Below, piece after piece: positions 1 through 9,568 of a DNA stretch of 64,000 bases. Source of the stretch: Paramarasmius palmivorus (taxonomy: Eukaryota; Basidiomycota; Agaricomycetes; Agaricales; Marasmiaceae); assembly GCA_037176845.1 (NCBI GenBank), contig JAYKXP010000001.1:124001-188000 (forward strand), read 5' to 3'. The position numbers were made by a program, and so were the translations under genes. The notes below the pieces were generated by a model. It was not told where the DNA came from. It was given only the letters and a program-made list of their open reading frames with translations, and made no database searches. Within the stretch, counting starts at the first letter, position 1. Every line of letters starts with the position of its first letter.

Positions 1-2238
1 GAAATCAGGAAGGTTGCGAATAATTGGCGTGTGAGAATCGAAAGTTGAAAAATGCGACGAAGGAAAGTAATCATCGTCCCGCGGAAATTGAGAAACGTAA
101 AACTGTTCTGGAGTATAAGAATGTGAAGTGTGGAGAAAGGGAATCTGTGAATTGAACGTCCAATCGCGAGGGGATGAAGATGATAACTGAATGAAACGTG
201 ACTCGAGATCATACCGAAAAGCCTCTGTGAATGTTGCTCCAGATGGCACAGAACCTGCATAAACAGCGTTGAGATAACCGTCCAAGAAAGCTTCCATGTC
301 CTCTTCTTGTTGCGGAACATCTCCAGGCGCTGGTGGTCTGCGTGAAAGCGCATCTTCAAGCTGGTGTGAAGCTGCCGGCACATGTAACAGTTCGAAGTCG
401 AACAAACGGATCCAGGCTATCCATCGAAGAATCGGCGCATTCGGGACATCATCAGGAGTCCTCAGCATCTGAGGTAATGATTTCGCGTCGTGATGAAGCC
501 TGAAATGCACTCCCCAAACTCGATGTCTCAATTCCTTGAGAGCTCTGAAGATACCGTAAAGCTCGGACTTTGGTTGGCCATAGTTTTGTTCTCGGTCGCT
601 GTACGTGCAAGAACCATAGAGAGCTGGTCGTCGTTTACCCTCTCGAACTTGATATACAGCCCAGCCGGCGCCTTTCCAGGAGGAGTCGACCCCCACAATG
701 ACAAGGCCTTCGTCGGACGTACGGTTCGAACGAGGAACTTGAACTGCAGCCTCGTAGTCTATGTGAATGAGCACAGGAGCGGTAATAACTCGATGGATAA
801 GTTCTTGCATTGCTTCGAGAGCGTCTCCTGTAAAAGTAAACGTTTCGTCAGCATCGTTAGACTTGCGAAGTAGAAGGGTAAGTGGCTTAGCCACTAGAGC
901 GAATCCTCGAATCCACCTCCTTCCTACGCCTACCACGCCTAAGAACTGCCGCACTTCTGAAACATCCTCCGGTACTTTCCAGTTGCGTACCTTCTCAACT
1001 AGGGATGGTGCTATGATCCATCCCCAGATAGAGACGACAGAACCTACAATCGAAAGGCGGTAAGCTATCAGAATGGCCTTTGTACCTGACGCTGTGATTC
1101 CTGCGTTTATCAGTGCTCCAAGTAGACGATCCAAGTTCTGAGCATACTCGAAAACAAACCTACGGATCCTGGGGTTCTGAGGGATTTCACTCTCCTCATA
1201 TCGAGATCGCGGACCCTTTAGGCCACAATCGTCAATGAAGTTTGAGGCTATCTCTCGAACTGACTTGAGAGCATGTTCGACGCAACGTTGGAACTCTTGC
1301 ACCGAATTTGTATACCCTTGCACTAGCGTACATTGTTGACGAGCTCCAACAGGCGAATGGAAGGCTTGTAATGGTCGGGACTTGACATGTACCCATCTAG
1401 CGTCAAAGCCGGAAAAGAGATCGAATAGTCCGTAAGCTGCGTAACCTAGATAATCTTCAGCGAACTCATGAACGTTAGGAGGTAGAGATGAATCTTGAAT
1501 AGTGACTGAATTCAACTCTTCTAGGTTGATAACCAGTCGAACTGAACCGTTCTTCTTGACGACCGGAAACATTGCTGACCGGTAACTTGAGGTGGTAGGC
1601 TCGAATCGTCCTGCTTTCTCTTCAGCATAAACTTGAGCTTTTACCTTCTCTTTCAATGCCAAAGGATAAGGGATAGGACGGCGTTGCCACGGAGTATGTT
1701 CTATAGTAGGGATTTCGTAATCCGGGTAATAATCTCTAGAGAAGAAGCCTTTTTCAGTGAAGTCAAACGCGAATGCTCCCTGTCGGGAGACGACAACAAA
1801 CGAAATCAAATCCTTCTCTTCTTCCGATAAGTCCAGTCGAACGGCTTCGTCGACGTTAGACCACATCATCTCCAGTCTTTCCTTGGTGACTCTGCTACCA
1901 AAAGATAGAGAATTCCGAGGCGGAGGATGTGTCGGCAGCTTGAGGGGAACTGGTTCCGGTATTGTCTTGAACTCTTGTGCCTGCGGATTGGGGAAATAAG
2001 TGGGAACTGGGCGGTACTTTCGGTGTACCGGCTTATACTTTCGTACGGCCTTAGCCGCTGAACAAGAAAATTCATTCATATCATCGTGAAGGAAAGTCCT
2101 TCGCATCCACGGTGAATGAAGTAATGACTGAGATGAAGGAACTGATAGCGAACTCGAAGCATTGAAACAACGGAAGAGAAAATGATCATACGTAGCACTA
2201 GGAACAACACCAAATAAAGAATCGAATTCAGAATCCAT
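1..2238 (-). CDS. Retrotransposon Pol: reverse transcriptase-RNase H (partial)
   Basis: Copies element RNA into DNA. Reading leftward from ATG 2236-2238 the frame stays open to the window edge (about 745 codons), so the protein is incomplete. After an N-terminal region of about 200 residues comes the RT fingers motif (RSAMFPVVKKNGSVRLVI near 1520-1580), then the catalytic pair in FIDD at 1228-1239 instead of the usual YxDD. The connection domain holds RQFLGVVGVGRRWIRGFA. RNase H begins near 690 with VGVDSSWKGAG and continues with DREQNYGQPKSELYGI; the closing LEDALSRRP lies near 340-360. Integrase should follow outside the window. The frame is -1 relative to Gag and is open upstream of the ATG through the Gag stop, so frameshift or reinitiation are both possible. 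Confidence 0.85.
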   Translation of the reverse strand, partial: MDSEFDSLFGVVPSATYDHFLFRCFNASSSLSVPSSQSLLHSPWMRRTFLHDDMNEFSCSAAKAVRKYKPVHRKYRPVPTYFPNPQAQEFKTIPEPVPLKLPTHPPPRNSLSFGSRVTKERLEMMWSNVDEAVRLDLSEEEKDLISFVVVSRQGAFAFDFTEKGFFSRDYYPDYEIPTIEHTPWQRRPIPYPLALKEKVKAQVYAEEKAGRFEPTTSSYRSAMFPVVKKNGSVRLVINLEELNSVTIQDSSLPPNVHEFAEDYLGYAAYGLFDLFSGFDARWVHVKSRPLQAFHSPVGARQQCTLVQGYTNSVQEFQRCVEHALKSVREIASNFIDDCGLKGPRSRYEESEIPQNPRIRRFVFEYAQNLDRLLGALINAGITASGTKAILIAYRLSIVGSVVSIWGWIIAPSLVEKVRNWKVPEDVSEVRQFLGVVGVGRRWIRGFALVAKPLTLLLRKSNDADETFTFTGDALEAMQELIHRVITAPVLIHIDYEAAVQVPRSNRTSDEGLVIVGVDSSWKGAGWAVYQVREGKRRPALYGSCTYSDREQNYGQPKSELYGIFRALKELRHRVWGVHFRLHHDAKSLPQMLRTPDDVPNAPILRWIAWIRLFDFELLHVPAASHQLEDALSRRPPAPGDVPQQEEDMEAFLDGYLNAVYAGSVPSGATFTEAFRYDLESRFIQLSSSSPRDWTFNSQIPFLHTSHSYTPEQFYVSQFPRDDDYFPSSHFSTFDSHTPIIRNLPDF

Positions 2239-2318
2239 ATCGCCCTCAAGTAGAGCGTGAAGCGACCTCCCTACTATAGTAGGAGTCTCACGGGAGATCG
2301 CAATGTGCGACTCCCGGT

Positions 2319-4961
2319 TCAAAAATCCTGTTGATCGTAAGAGTGGGACTCATCTTCGTCCTCAACCTCTTCGACCGTAGCGCATAAATTAGGCTCCGAA
2401 ATGAGTTTTGAATCAGGAATAAAATATTGGGCAGCATTAACAGAAGAACGAATACGCGGATCCTTGGGATTGGTCATTGAAATCGAAAGCGTAGGGACCC
2501 TTTGATTTTCGGGGTCTTGCCAGAGGAAGAGTTTAACAAGTCCAGAACGGAAATATTGAATACGAGCGCCGTACCACACAAGGAAAGGTTGGCCAAGAAT
2601 AATATCCTGACGTTCCATCTTCTCATGCGAAATAAAGATATGATGAGGAAACTGATGACCACCAATGACCATTGGTGCGTCAATCATCACTCCGAGCAAT
2701 TGCTCAGGCTTGCCATGTATACCTTTGAGGCTCCAATTACGTCCACCGAAATCGACTGGACAAGAAGTTCGCTCAGGTAGGTCTACACTGCCAACCGTCA
2801 ATTCCGAACCTGAGTCGAGCATACCAACAAACGCGACTCCATTAATGACGAGTTCTATGATTCCGGTAACCATTGCGAACAGCTTCGTGTACTCTGGAGA
2901 CTTTAGAATAGCATTCGCACATCTAGCCAAGAACTCCTTGATACCGTCAGCGTCTCCAACTGCTAAGTCGGACACCTTGTAATGATGCGCGATTCCTTCT
3001 TCATTGAGACAAGTCATATGAATTTCCGTAATGTTGTTGCCCACAAACTCGTCCTCAGGTTCCAACTCCTTAGGAGTGGATCCCGAAAGTGAAGGAGAAG
3101 AAGACGAAGAAGAAAAGCCCAAAAGAGAAGCAAGAGAAGCGAAGTACTCAGCTTGTTTCACAAGATACTCAGCATTCTTGTTTGTGACGTATTCTCGTCG
3201 TGTACGCGTGGAGTCCGAGAGAAGCTTCTGTAACTGAGGACTATTGCCAATGAGTTGATAGATTGGAACCGTGATCTGTTGATTCATTAGCGCATTGAAA
3301 ATAGAGGTAACGTCTGATTTTTCTTGAAGATCTGAAGTGAAATGATACTTCGGCAGTGTCTTCCCTTCATCCTTCATGACTACATCTTCTCTCCCTTTTC
3401 CTTTCTGTCCTGACGAAGGTACCGAATGCTTCCAACCTTCTTGTCGATTGATAGGGTTCGGTGGAGTCGGAACGTCGTTCTTGACTTCTGGGCGTGGCGC
3501 CGGTTGAGGAGGAACAGCCTTCGGCTGAGGCGTTGGCTTGGGTTGGGTTCCGCTAGCCCTCAATTTTCCCTTCTCTTCTCGCTTAGCGTTCCCCGTTGGA
3601 TCAAAACGAGCCGTGGTATCTCTACCAGAACGCAGAGCGGGATTGGAAGTATGTTCGATATTAGCTGCACCGAAGATGTTTGAGTCGAAGATTGATTGCC
3701 CATCTAGATAGAGCCCATAGTGGTTTACCGAGTGTGTCTGATGCGGCGGAGGGTCTCGGACGAACTGAGAATGCGAAGTCGACGTGGATCCACTAGTAGT
3801 GTTCAGTTCTCGAATATAGGCAGCTATTCCCTTGCTAAAACCGAACGGTGTCCGAGGTAGATCCGTCCCGTTAGGCATTACGAAACGATCCTTCTGAGAG
3901 TCATATCGGACCAGGCCTTCGTTGACAAGCTTGAGCGTTTCGGGACATCGAGAAGGATGTAAAGGATGAGAAGGGTTTTCGTTGCCGCACATAAAACACC
4001 TCCTGTTCCTCTGGAAACCGGTCTTTTCAGACATAGAAGTAGGTTTCTGCGACGTAGACATGAAGCTCAGAAGTTGGGCTTGATTGATTTGAAGTTGTTC
4101 TAGTTGACGTGCTAGCGCATCTATAGACGTTTGAGGAACTCCGTCTCCCTTCGATTGCGGCTGTGTCCTCGAATCGTCGACCTTCTGATGCTGCCTTCGT
4201 CCCTCTGTGTCGAGGTAAACTTCGTCATCCGACTTCCTTTCCTTCCTCCACGGGGTATAGAACACGCTATTGGAGTCGAAACGACGATACAAGTAAGTCA
4301 AAACTTCGTCCTTTGGTAGAACGTTGTCCCGACTCTTCCTGTCCGCAGGAATCTGCGTTTCCAGCCAACGCTTCATGGCCTCTGGGAGTCCAGCTATGAA
4401 GTAATAGTCCGAGTCCTTACTCGAGATGACACCTTTCTTGACAAGTACAGCACCAAAGGTCTCGAATTTCCTGGCATACTGCTCTATCGACTGTCGAGAC
4501 GAGAATTCGGTCTTAGCGTTTTGGACTTCGCAGAAGGCTTGGAGACTGGCGAGCGTAACTGTAGGCACTAAGTCTGTAGACCCATAGAGAGAGATCATCT
4601 TGCGTTTAGCCAATTCCCATTTCTTGTCCAAAAGTTCGACGTCCAATTCTGGTATATACCTAATAGTGTCGCGTACATCGTTAGTAGCGAAATGATATAT
4701 TTGATCTACCTTTTCGTTCTCTGTAAGGCCTGACGCATCACTGTAGCGTCGGATGATGTCCAAGAAAGTCGCAACTTCGGATCCGTCGAACGAAGGCGCG
4801 TTTGCGGTACGAGGAATAGGCATGAAGGCGTAAGCGTTTGACATCATGCTGCCGAGACTATGGCCAGAAGTAGAAGTAGTGAATTCAGTTTCGGGTGCCG
4901 AAGCAGGTTCTCGATGAGGCGTAGCCGGAGGAACTCCAGATGACGATGTTGGGTTTGTCAT
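2319..4961 (-). CDS. Retrotransposon Gag with aspartic protease
   Basis: Structural protein plus protease of the element, 880 aa from ATG 4959-4961 (the open frame extends 16 codons further up but lacks another ATG). The N-terminal half is a Gag capsid-like region. A zinc-knuckle-like cluster, C-x2-C-x6-H-x2-H-x3-C, sits near 3950-3995. A Pro/Ser-rich linker follows, then a retropepsin domain whose active site reads MLDSGSELTVG near 2800-2830 and whose C-terminal part reads DIILGQPFLVWYG near 2570-2610. The stop codon follows a run of five T residues. Keeping the protease with Gag rather than Pol is seen in several fungal gypsy lineages. Confidence 0.85.
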   Translation of the reverse strand: MTNPTSSSGVPPATPHREPASAPETEFTTSTSGHSLGSMMSNAYAFMPIPRTANAPSFDGSEVATFLDIIRRYSDASGLTENEKVDQIYHFATNDVRDTIRYIPELDVELLDKKWELAKRKMISLYGSTDLVPTVTLASLQAFCEVQNAKTEFSSRQSIEQYARKFETFGAVLVKKGVISSKDSDYYFIAGLPEAMKRWLETQIPADRKSRDNVLPKDEVLTYLYRRFDSNSVFYTPWRKERKSDDEVYLDTEGRRQHQKVDDSRTQPQSKGDGVPQTSIDALARQLEQLQINQAQLLSFMSTSQKPTSMSEKTGFQRNRRCFMCGNENPSHPLHPSRCPETLKLVNEGLVRYDSQKDRFVMPNGTDLPRTPFGFSKGIAAYIRELNTTSGSTSTSHSQFVRDPPPHQTHSVNHYGLYLDGQSIFDSNIFGAANIEHTSNPALRSGRDTTARFDPTGNAKREEKGKLRASGTQPKPTPQPKAVPPQPAPRPEVKNDVPTPPNPINRQEGWKHSVPSSGQKGKGREDVVMKDEGKTLPKYHFTSDLQEKSDVTSIFNALMNQQITVPIYQLIGNSPQLQKLLSDSTRTRREYVTNKNAEYLVKQAEYFASLASLLGFSSSSSSPSLSGSTPKELEPEDEFVGNNITEIHMTCLNEEGIAHHYKVSDLAVGDADGIKEFLARCANAILKSPEYTKLFAMVTGIIELVINGVAFVGMLDSGSELTVGSVDLPERTSCPVDFGGRNWSLKGIHGKPEQLLGVMIDAPMVIGGHQFPHHIFISHEKMERQDIILGQPFLVWYGARIQYFRSGLVKLFLWQDPENQRVPTLSISMTNPKDPRIRSSVNAAQYFIPDSKLISEPNLCATVEEVEDEDESHSYDQQDF

Positions 4962-5161
4962 AGAGAAATCTGAGATGGAAGAGTGATCGTTGCGGAATAG
5001 ACCCTGCAACTAACAAGAACGTATGAAGGGTAGACCTTTCTACGAGCAACAGGGTAGACCTCGAAGCAAAGATGGAAAGGGAATAAGGTGGCTTGATGAC
5101 GTGTCCGGTTTGTTCTATAAAAGGAAAAGAGTTTGATCAGTAATCTGATCTCGGAATACCA

Positions 5162-5765
5162 CTCCCCTGCGGTGGTCACCACTGTCGAAGAGAGTCTTTG
5201 TCCACACGAGGACAGGCAGGGGAAAGGTGGTCGGAACGGATAACTGGTAAGGGAGAAAGAAGGAAAAGAAATGCCTCGAGGGAGAAGTAGAGTACGTGTG
5301 TACGAAATAAATGAAAAACACGTTGTCGGAACGATCTGTCCCGATCCGAAGTGCCAAAGCAGTCTGGAAACAAATGTATGAGAGAAATAAAATACTCAGC
5401 AGTCTTTGATAAGTCTTGTTGGCTCAAACTTGTGCTCGCTCGCTCTTGTCGATGGTTGAGATGAGAGTTGGGGGAAAGGAAGGATGATTACATTTCTGAC
5501 AGCGAACCCTTTGACAGCGTCAAGGTGGTCCGTGCGCATACAAACAGTAGCCAAATATACCGTAAAACTGATACGAAAAAGGAAATAGCCCATAAAAAGA
5601 AAGACTAACGCCGCCGTACGTTTTGAGCTACGGGTTACCACCAGACGTGAACCCTCGGGCACTGCAAAGAGTTCGCCAGGCTCTCTTGCGGGGCGACCCA
5701 ACCCGCAAGGCGTGCTCCGATTCGGGTGGACCGGCATCTCTCCACTTCCGTAGGCGCGTCGTCAA
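5162..5765 (-). repeat. Putative 5' LTR of the gypsy element
   Basis: Non-coding block between the Gag leader and the flanking gene remnant. On the minus strand a possible primer-binding site, TGGTATTCCGAGATCAG, occupies 5145-5161, about 185 nt before the Gag ATG; its complement ends in CCA as a tRNA 3' end does. That would put the LTR between about 5165 and 5765, a normal size. No second LTR is in the window, so neither terminus nor the TG...CA ends can be confirmed. Confidence 0.35.
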
Positions 5766-5772
5766 GTGATGT

Positions 5773-6312
5773 GTGAATGGAATTTTGGAATGGAGAGTGG
5801 AATATGAGTCGGAAATGTGTTTTGTAAGTGAAAGGGTTGTAAAAGGAAGGAAGTTTGAGTTAAAACGGAAAACAATAGTGAATGAAAGAAAAATAAGCGC
5901 CCGGCTAACCGCCAACCTTCGTCCCATATCCTCCAGCAGGCCATCGGGCCCTGCTACACCGTCTGTAGTGACATCTTGTACAGCGACGCGCGTTCAATAT
6001 TCGGATGGGTATTGGTTCTCTGCTGATACCAGCCACTTGTACCTGTCGTGTGCCTTCAACGGAGATCAGGAAACCGGAAGTTGTATTGAAAGGTTCCAAG
6101 TTGACTTCCCGGGAGAACCGACTCCAACTTTGACTTTCTCCGCGTCTTGGACAGGAAACCTGCAAGAAGTAGTTCCGACGAACGTTGGCAGGGAGTTGCC
6201 TGATACTGAAATGGGGGAGAATAGTGCTTTGACTTTGGGATCAGGGCTAGTTGGATCCACCGTCGTGATTGGTGCGGTGGCGCTGGGCGCTGCGATGGTT
6301 CTGCCAATGTAA
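5773..6312 (+). pseudogene. 3' remnant of a secreted/GPI-anchored-like protein gene
   Basis: An open frame of 179 codons whose first third overlaps what looks like an intron (GTAAGT at 5823 to a CAG near 5940) and whose last 120 codons look protein-like. Visible are an extracellular-type region (VQYSDGYWFSADTSHLYLSC, two Cys) and a C-terminal Gly/Ala/Val hydrophobic tail (LVGSTVVIGAVALGAAMVL) preceded by small residues, as in GPI-attachment signals. No start exon or signal peptide is visible: upstream sequence is the retroelement. I infer the element removed or displaced the 5' part of the gene. A complete gene starting at 5773 is less likely because the N-terminus is basic and unlike a secretion signal. 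Confidence 0.45.
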
Positions 6313-6642
6313 TTAATCCATACTACAATATCATCGAAGTTGCCTGAGATATATGCTGAGATTCATACACTGTTGTAGAATTTAGTTATTTTGATTTTGA
6401 GTCTTTGGTTGCTTGATCACCGAATCGTACGCATCAGAGATTACGGGCATGAAATAACTCTATGGATTACGCTGAGTCGTCAAGTAATATATCTGAAGCT
6501 ACATGCAGTCTATGTATTCAACAAGGATAACATAAAATAAATAGCACAGCGGCGAAAGTCTATGTTCAAAGCAAAAGCGAACTCAGGTTTATCTTTTTTG
6601 ATCGTAACCAGCCCAGACGCACTGTCTATCCCCAGTGACCTC
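6313..6642. other. Intergenic, no gene seen
   Basis: AT-rich spacer between two converging 3' ends (the remnant at 5773-6312 and the NADH dehydrogenase). It should contain their 3' UTRs. No other signal was recognised. Confidence 0.5.
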
Positions 6643-9117
6643 TTAGTCTCGGCTCAAATCACTGAATATTTGGATCAGAAACTTGTACAAAAGTCAGAAA
6701 TCAAGAAAACACACCGTCCAAAGATCTTGGTAATTATCCAATCGTTTGCGACCAAAACACGGTTCCGGAGGGAGAATAGAGTACTGAGGTACGCACTACG
6801 CCAGAACAAAAAGGTGGCGACACCACCGGTAGCAATCTGATTACAAATACGAGGTCAATGTCTAGCTGCATGAGGATACCGTCGAGACATACGTTGCCAT
6901 TTGCGAAAGGAAGATCAGCAATTGCTTTGTCGGACCCAATGTATCTGTCATCAAAGTTAGGGCCAAGATCTTCGTCGACCTTACTGAGAACGTACGCGAG
7001 ACTGCCTTGATGAGAGTAGTGGAACGGCCTGAGCTTGACCTTGCTCATTTGCTTTTCAGCCGTCTCAAGTGCCTGCGATATCTCAGCCTTGCGTTCAGGA
7101 TCCGCAGCTGTAGTAGCCTCTTGTTGAAGCTTGATCAATTTGGCTTCGAGATTGTCCTTCTTGGCGAGCTGAGCAAACACACGCGCAAGGTACGCTCCTT
7201 GCTGAGAAGCAACTTGGGCAGTAGGTGCGTATGAAGTCGAAGTGCAGTCGCCAATGGCAAAGATTCCATCAGCACCAGCCATACGTAAATGATCTGCGTT
7301 CGAGGTGAGGTTCGACTCTGTACAATAGGTGATGCAGGGACTCACCATCGACGGTTATACCACGACGGTTTGTTTGAACAGAGGGGAATTGCGCCATGAG
7401 ATCCTGGGTAATCTTGCGGCCTTTGTTACCCTGAAGATTTGATGAGTCTTTTGAATGCTTAGGAAGTCAGAGATAACATACACCGGCCCATACAACCATC
7501 CCGCACGGGACTTCTTGGATGCTCTTGTCTGGCATCTGGAGAACCACTGCGTTGTCTTTGACCTTCGAATTTGTTAGAACAAGTTGTTTAGAGTCCGGGC
7601 CAGTTATGTACCTCCTTAACCATGGTCTTTGTCAGTATGTCAATCTTACTTTCCTTGAAAGTCGACTCCGTGTAGTCAATAAGTTGTTTGCTGAACATTG
7701 GTAACACGGAAGGAAGCGCCTCAACGAGTGAGATGCGGACGCGACCAGCAAGTTCGGGGTACCATGACTTGAGGTCATCCTGAAGAAGTGGAATCAGCTG
7801 CTGGAAAGATAACAAAGCAAGTTGAAAAGTACATACCTCAAGGAAGTCATGAATTTCACCACTTTCTTCTCTTCAGTGCCCCTCATCTCGACTAGCAGGA
7901 TAAAGCTCACCTGACTTCAACACCTGTGGGACCACCACCGACAACGAACTAGATCATAGCCATTAATAGCGAATGAGCCATAACAGAGAGAGCTCACAAT
8001 GTGTAATAGCCTGTCAATTTCCTGTTCCTGTTGGCCAGGGAAAGCAGCAGTTTCTATGCCTATATTCAAGATGACTTGAGTAAGATAGATCGAACCGGGA
8101 AGCAACGTTCTTACAGTCTTTGAACCGTCTTTGCATCTGAAATAGATTCCGGTTGGTGAGATAGTTAATTTTAGGTGTGCTCATCTCACCTCCTCGGCAT
8201 CCGCCAACTCCTTCATGAAGCATGCTTTTTCTTGCACACCAGGGATGCCAAAAGTTTGTACTTCAGCGCCAACAGCGTATACCAAGTAGTCATATGGTAT
8301 AGTAGTCTGCGAAATTTTTCCCTTGATCTCGGAATCGTCTGAAATATTCATCAATGACATCATCGCACGAGAAGCAGAAGCTCGCTTACCTTCGAATGTG
8401 ACGGTTTTTTTAATAGGCTTTTGGGTTGAACAGTGTTAGATATAGAACGGGTCAGCCGAGGGATTGTACGCACGTCTACAGATTTCGCCTCAGCTTCAAT
8501 GACAGTAACCTCACGCGGTTTGTGGCGCGTAAGATAACGAGTAGGCTGAAGGATTGACCGAGGACTTAAGGTGCCAACTGCGACACTAGGAAGTAGTGGG
8601 GTAAAGAGGAAGTAGTTCTTTGGGCTGATAACAACCTATCGCGAGACGAGATAAGCATTGTGAACCGTTTCAAGTGCAGCTAGTACTCACCACATTGTAT
8701 TCCGTGTTATCAATTGTTTTTAACAAACTCGTTGCCCCCCATCCACTTCCAAGCACGACAATTGTCTTCTTTTCCGGGTCGTAAGGCAGTTGAGCTCCAG
8801 GGTGACGTTCCCGCTGGGTGACATAGACAAAAGTAGCACCACCAGCGACGATGGTAATTAACGTCGCGCGCCCAAGGATATGGGTGAACTGCCTCCACCT
8901 GCTAGGTCTCGGTGCAGCAGGAGCTTCCTTCTGTAGCGAGAAGATTTAAATTCGTCACTGTGTCGCCATTCGGACGCGAGATACGACGTACTGCACTAGA
9001 ACCTGCTTCCTCATTTAGCCTGGCTTTGGACGTGGTGAAGGAACGATTAAGAAGACGAGTCCTCGAGAGCGCTGAGGTAACTGGAGGTCTGGAGCGCAGA
9101 ATCGACCTTGCGACCAC
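6643..9117 (-). CDS. NDE1: Type II (alternative) NADH:ubiquinone oxidoreductase
   Basis: Single-subunit, non-proton-pumping NADH dehydrogenase of the inner mitochondrial membrane, passing electrons from NADH to ubiquinone. The start ATG at 9115-9117 opens a basic, Ser/Arg-rich presequence ([13 protein letters not shown]). A membrane segment ([15 protein letters not shown]) leads into the FAD-binding Rossmann motif [13 protein letters not shown]. The second Rossmann motif, [18 protein letters not shown], binds NADH. Later come GIFAIGDC and a C-terminal membrane-associated region ([18 protein letters not shown]) ending FGRDLSRD before the stop at 6643-6645. About 15 introns of 45-80 nt were placed, including one exon of about 22 nt near 8110-8130. 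The presequence plus membrane segment favours an external (Nde) over an internal (Ndi) enzyme, but this cannot be settled from sequence. Confidence 0.9.
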
Positions 9118-9568
9118 TGTGGAAGTATGTATAGAATTCAGCGTTCTAGAACCTGTGATAAACAGCCCAACTGACCTTGGCTACGAGCAAGCTGCATTTT
9201 TCTAGGATGTACCAATTAGGCACGAGAGGGACTTGCCCGTGCAGAGAATAAGTAAATGATAGAAAGAGGAAGAAGAGTTGGAGTTTTAAAAGGACAATCA
9301 AGCGAGTCAGATAGTTCGCGAAAATTGCTCGGTGCGTGCGAGTTTTTATTCCCAATTTAGAATGACCGAGTCCATAAATGGAACCAACCGCCGAAGTCTT
9401 CGGTTCGGGTGTAGACGGGACAAATGTCTAAATGAAATCTCCGTGTTCGCGATAAGAATAGAGAAGTAGGAACCATCCCCGGTACAGTCCGTTCAAGGGT
9501 ACACTAACCAAGATGTAGATACATTATTATAGCCCACTCATCCGCTCTAGATCTGTTTCCGAGTCCGT
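9118..9568. other. Intergenic between EZH2 3' end and NDE start
   Basis: About 450 bp holding the presumed promoter of the NADH dehydrogenase and the 3' UTR of the methyltransferase gene to its right. No ORF or repeat worth naming was seen. Confidence 0.4.

Larger units (their letters stand above)
1..5765 (-). mobile_element. Ty3/gypsy LTR retrotransposon, left end cut by window
   Basis: Minus-strand element holding, in transcription order, a probable 5' LTR and leader, a Gag-protease ORF and a Pol ORF with reverse transcriptase and RNase H. RT before RNase H, with protease inside Gag, fits Ty3/gypsy order; integrase and the 3' LTR would lie left of the window and are not seen. Both ORFs are long and uninterrupted, suggesting a recent copy. 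The right border near 5765 is an estimate, because the second LTR is absent and no target-site duplication can be compared. The RT variant with FIDD followed by a GxKGPxxRY stretch recalls elements abundant in Agaricomycetes (family memory, not a search). Confidence 0.85.

Noticed and set aside
490..1063. Plus-strand ORFs within the retroelement
   Set aside because: Antisense to the Pol RNase H/RT frame, which is continuous on the minus strand.
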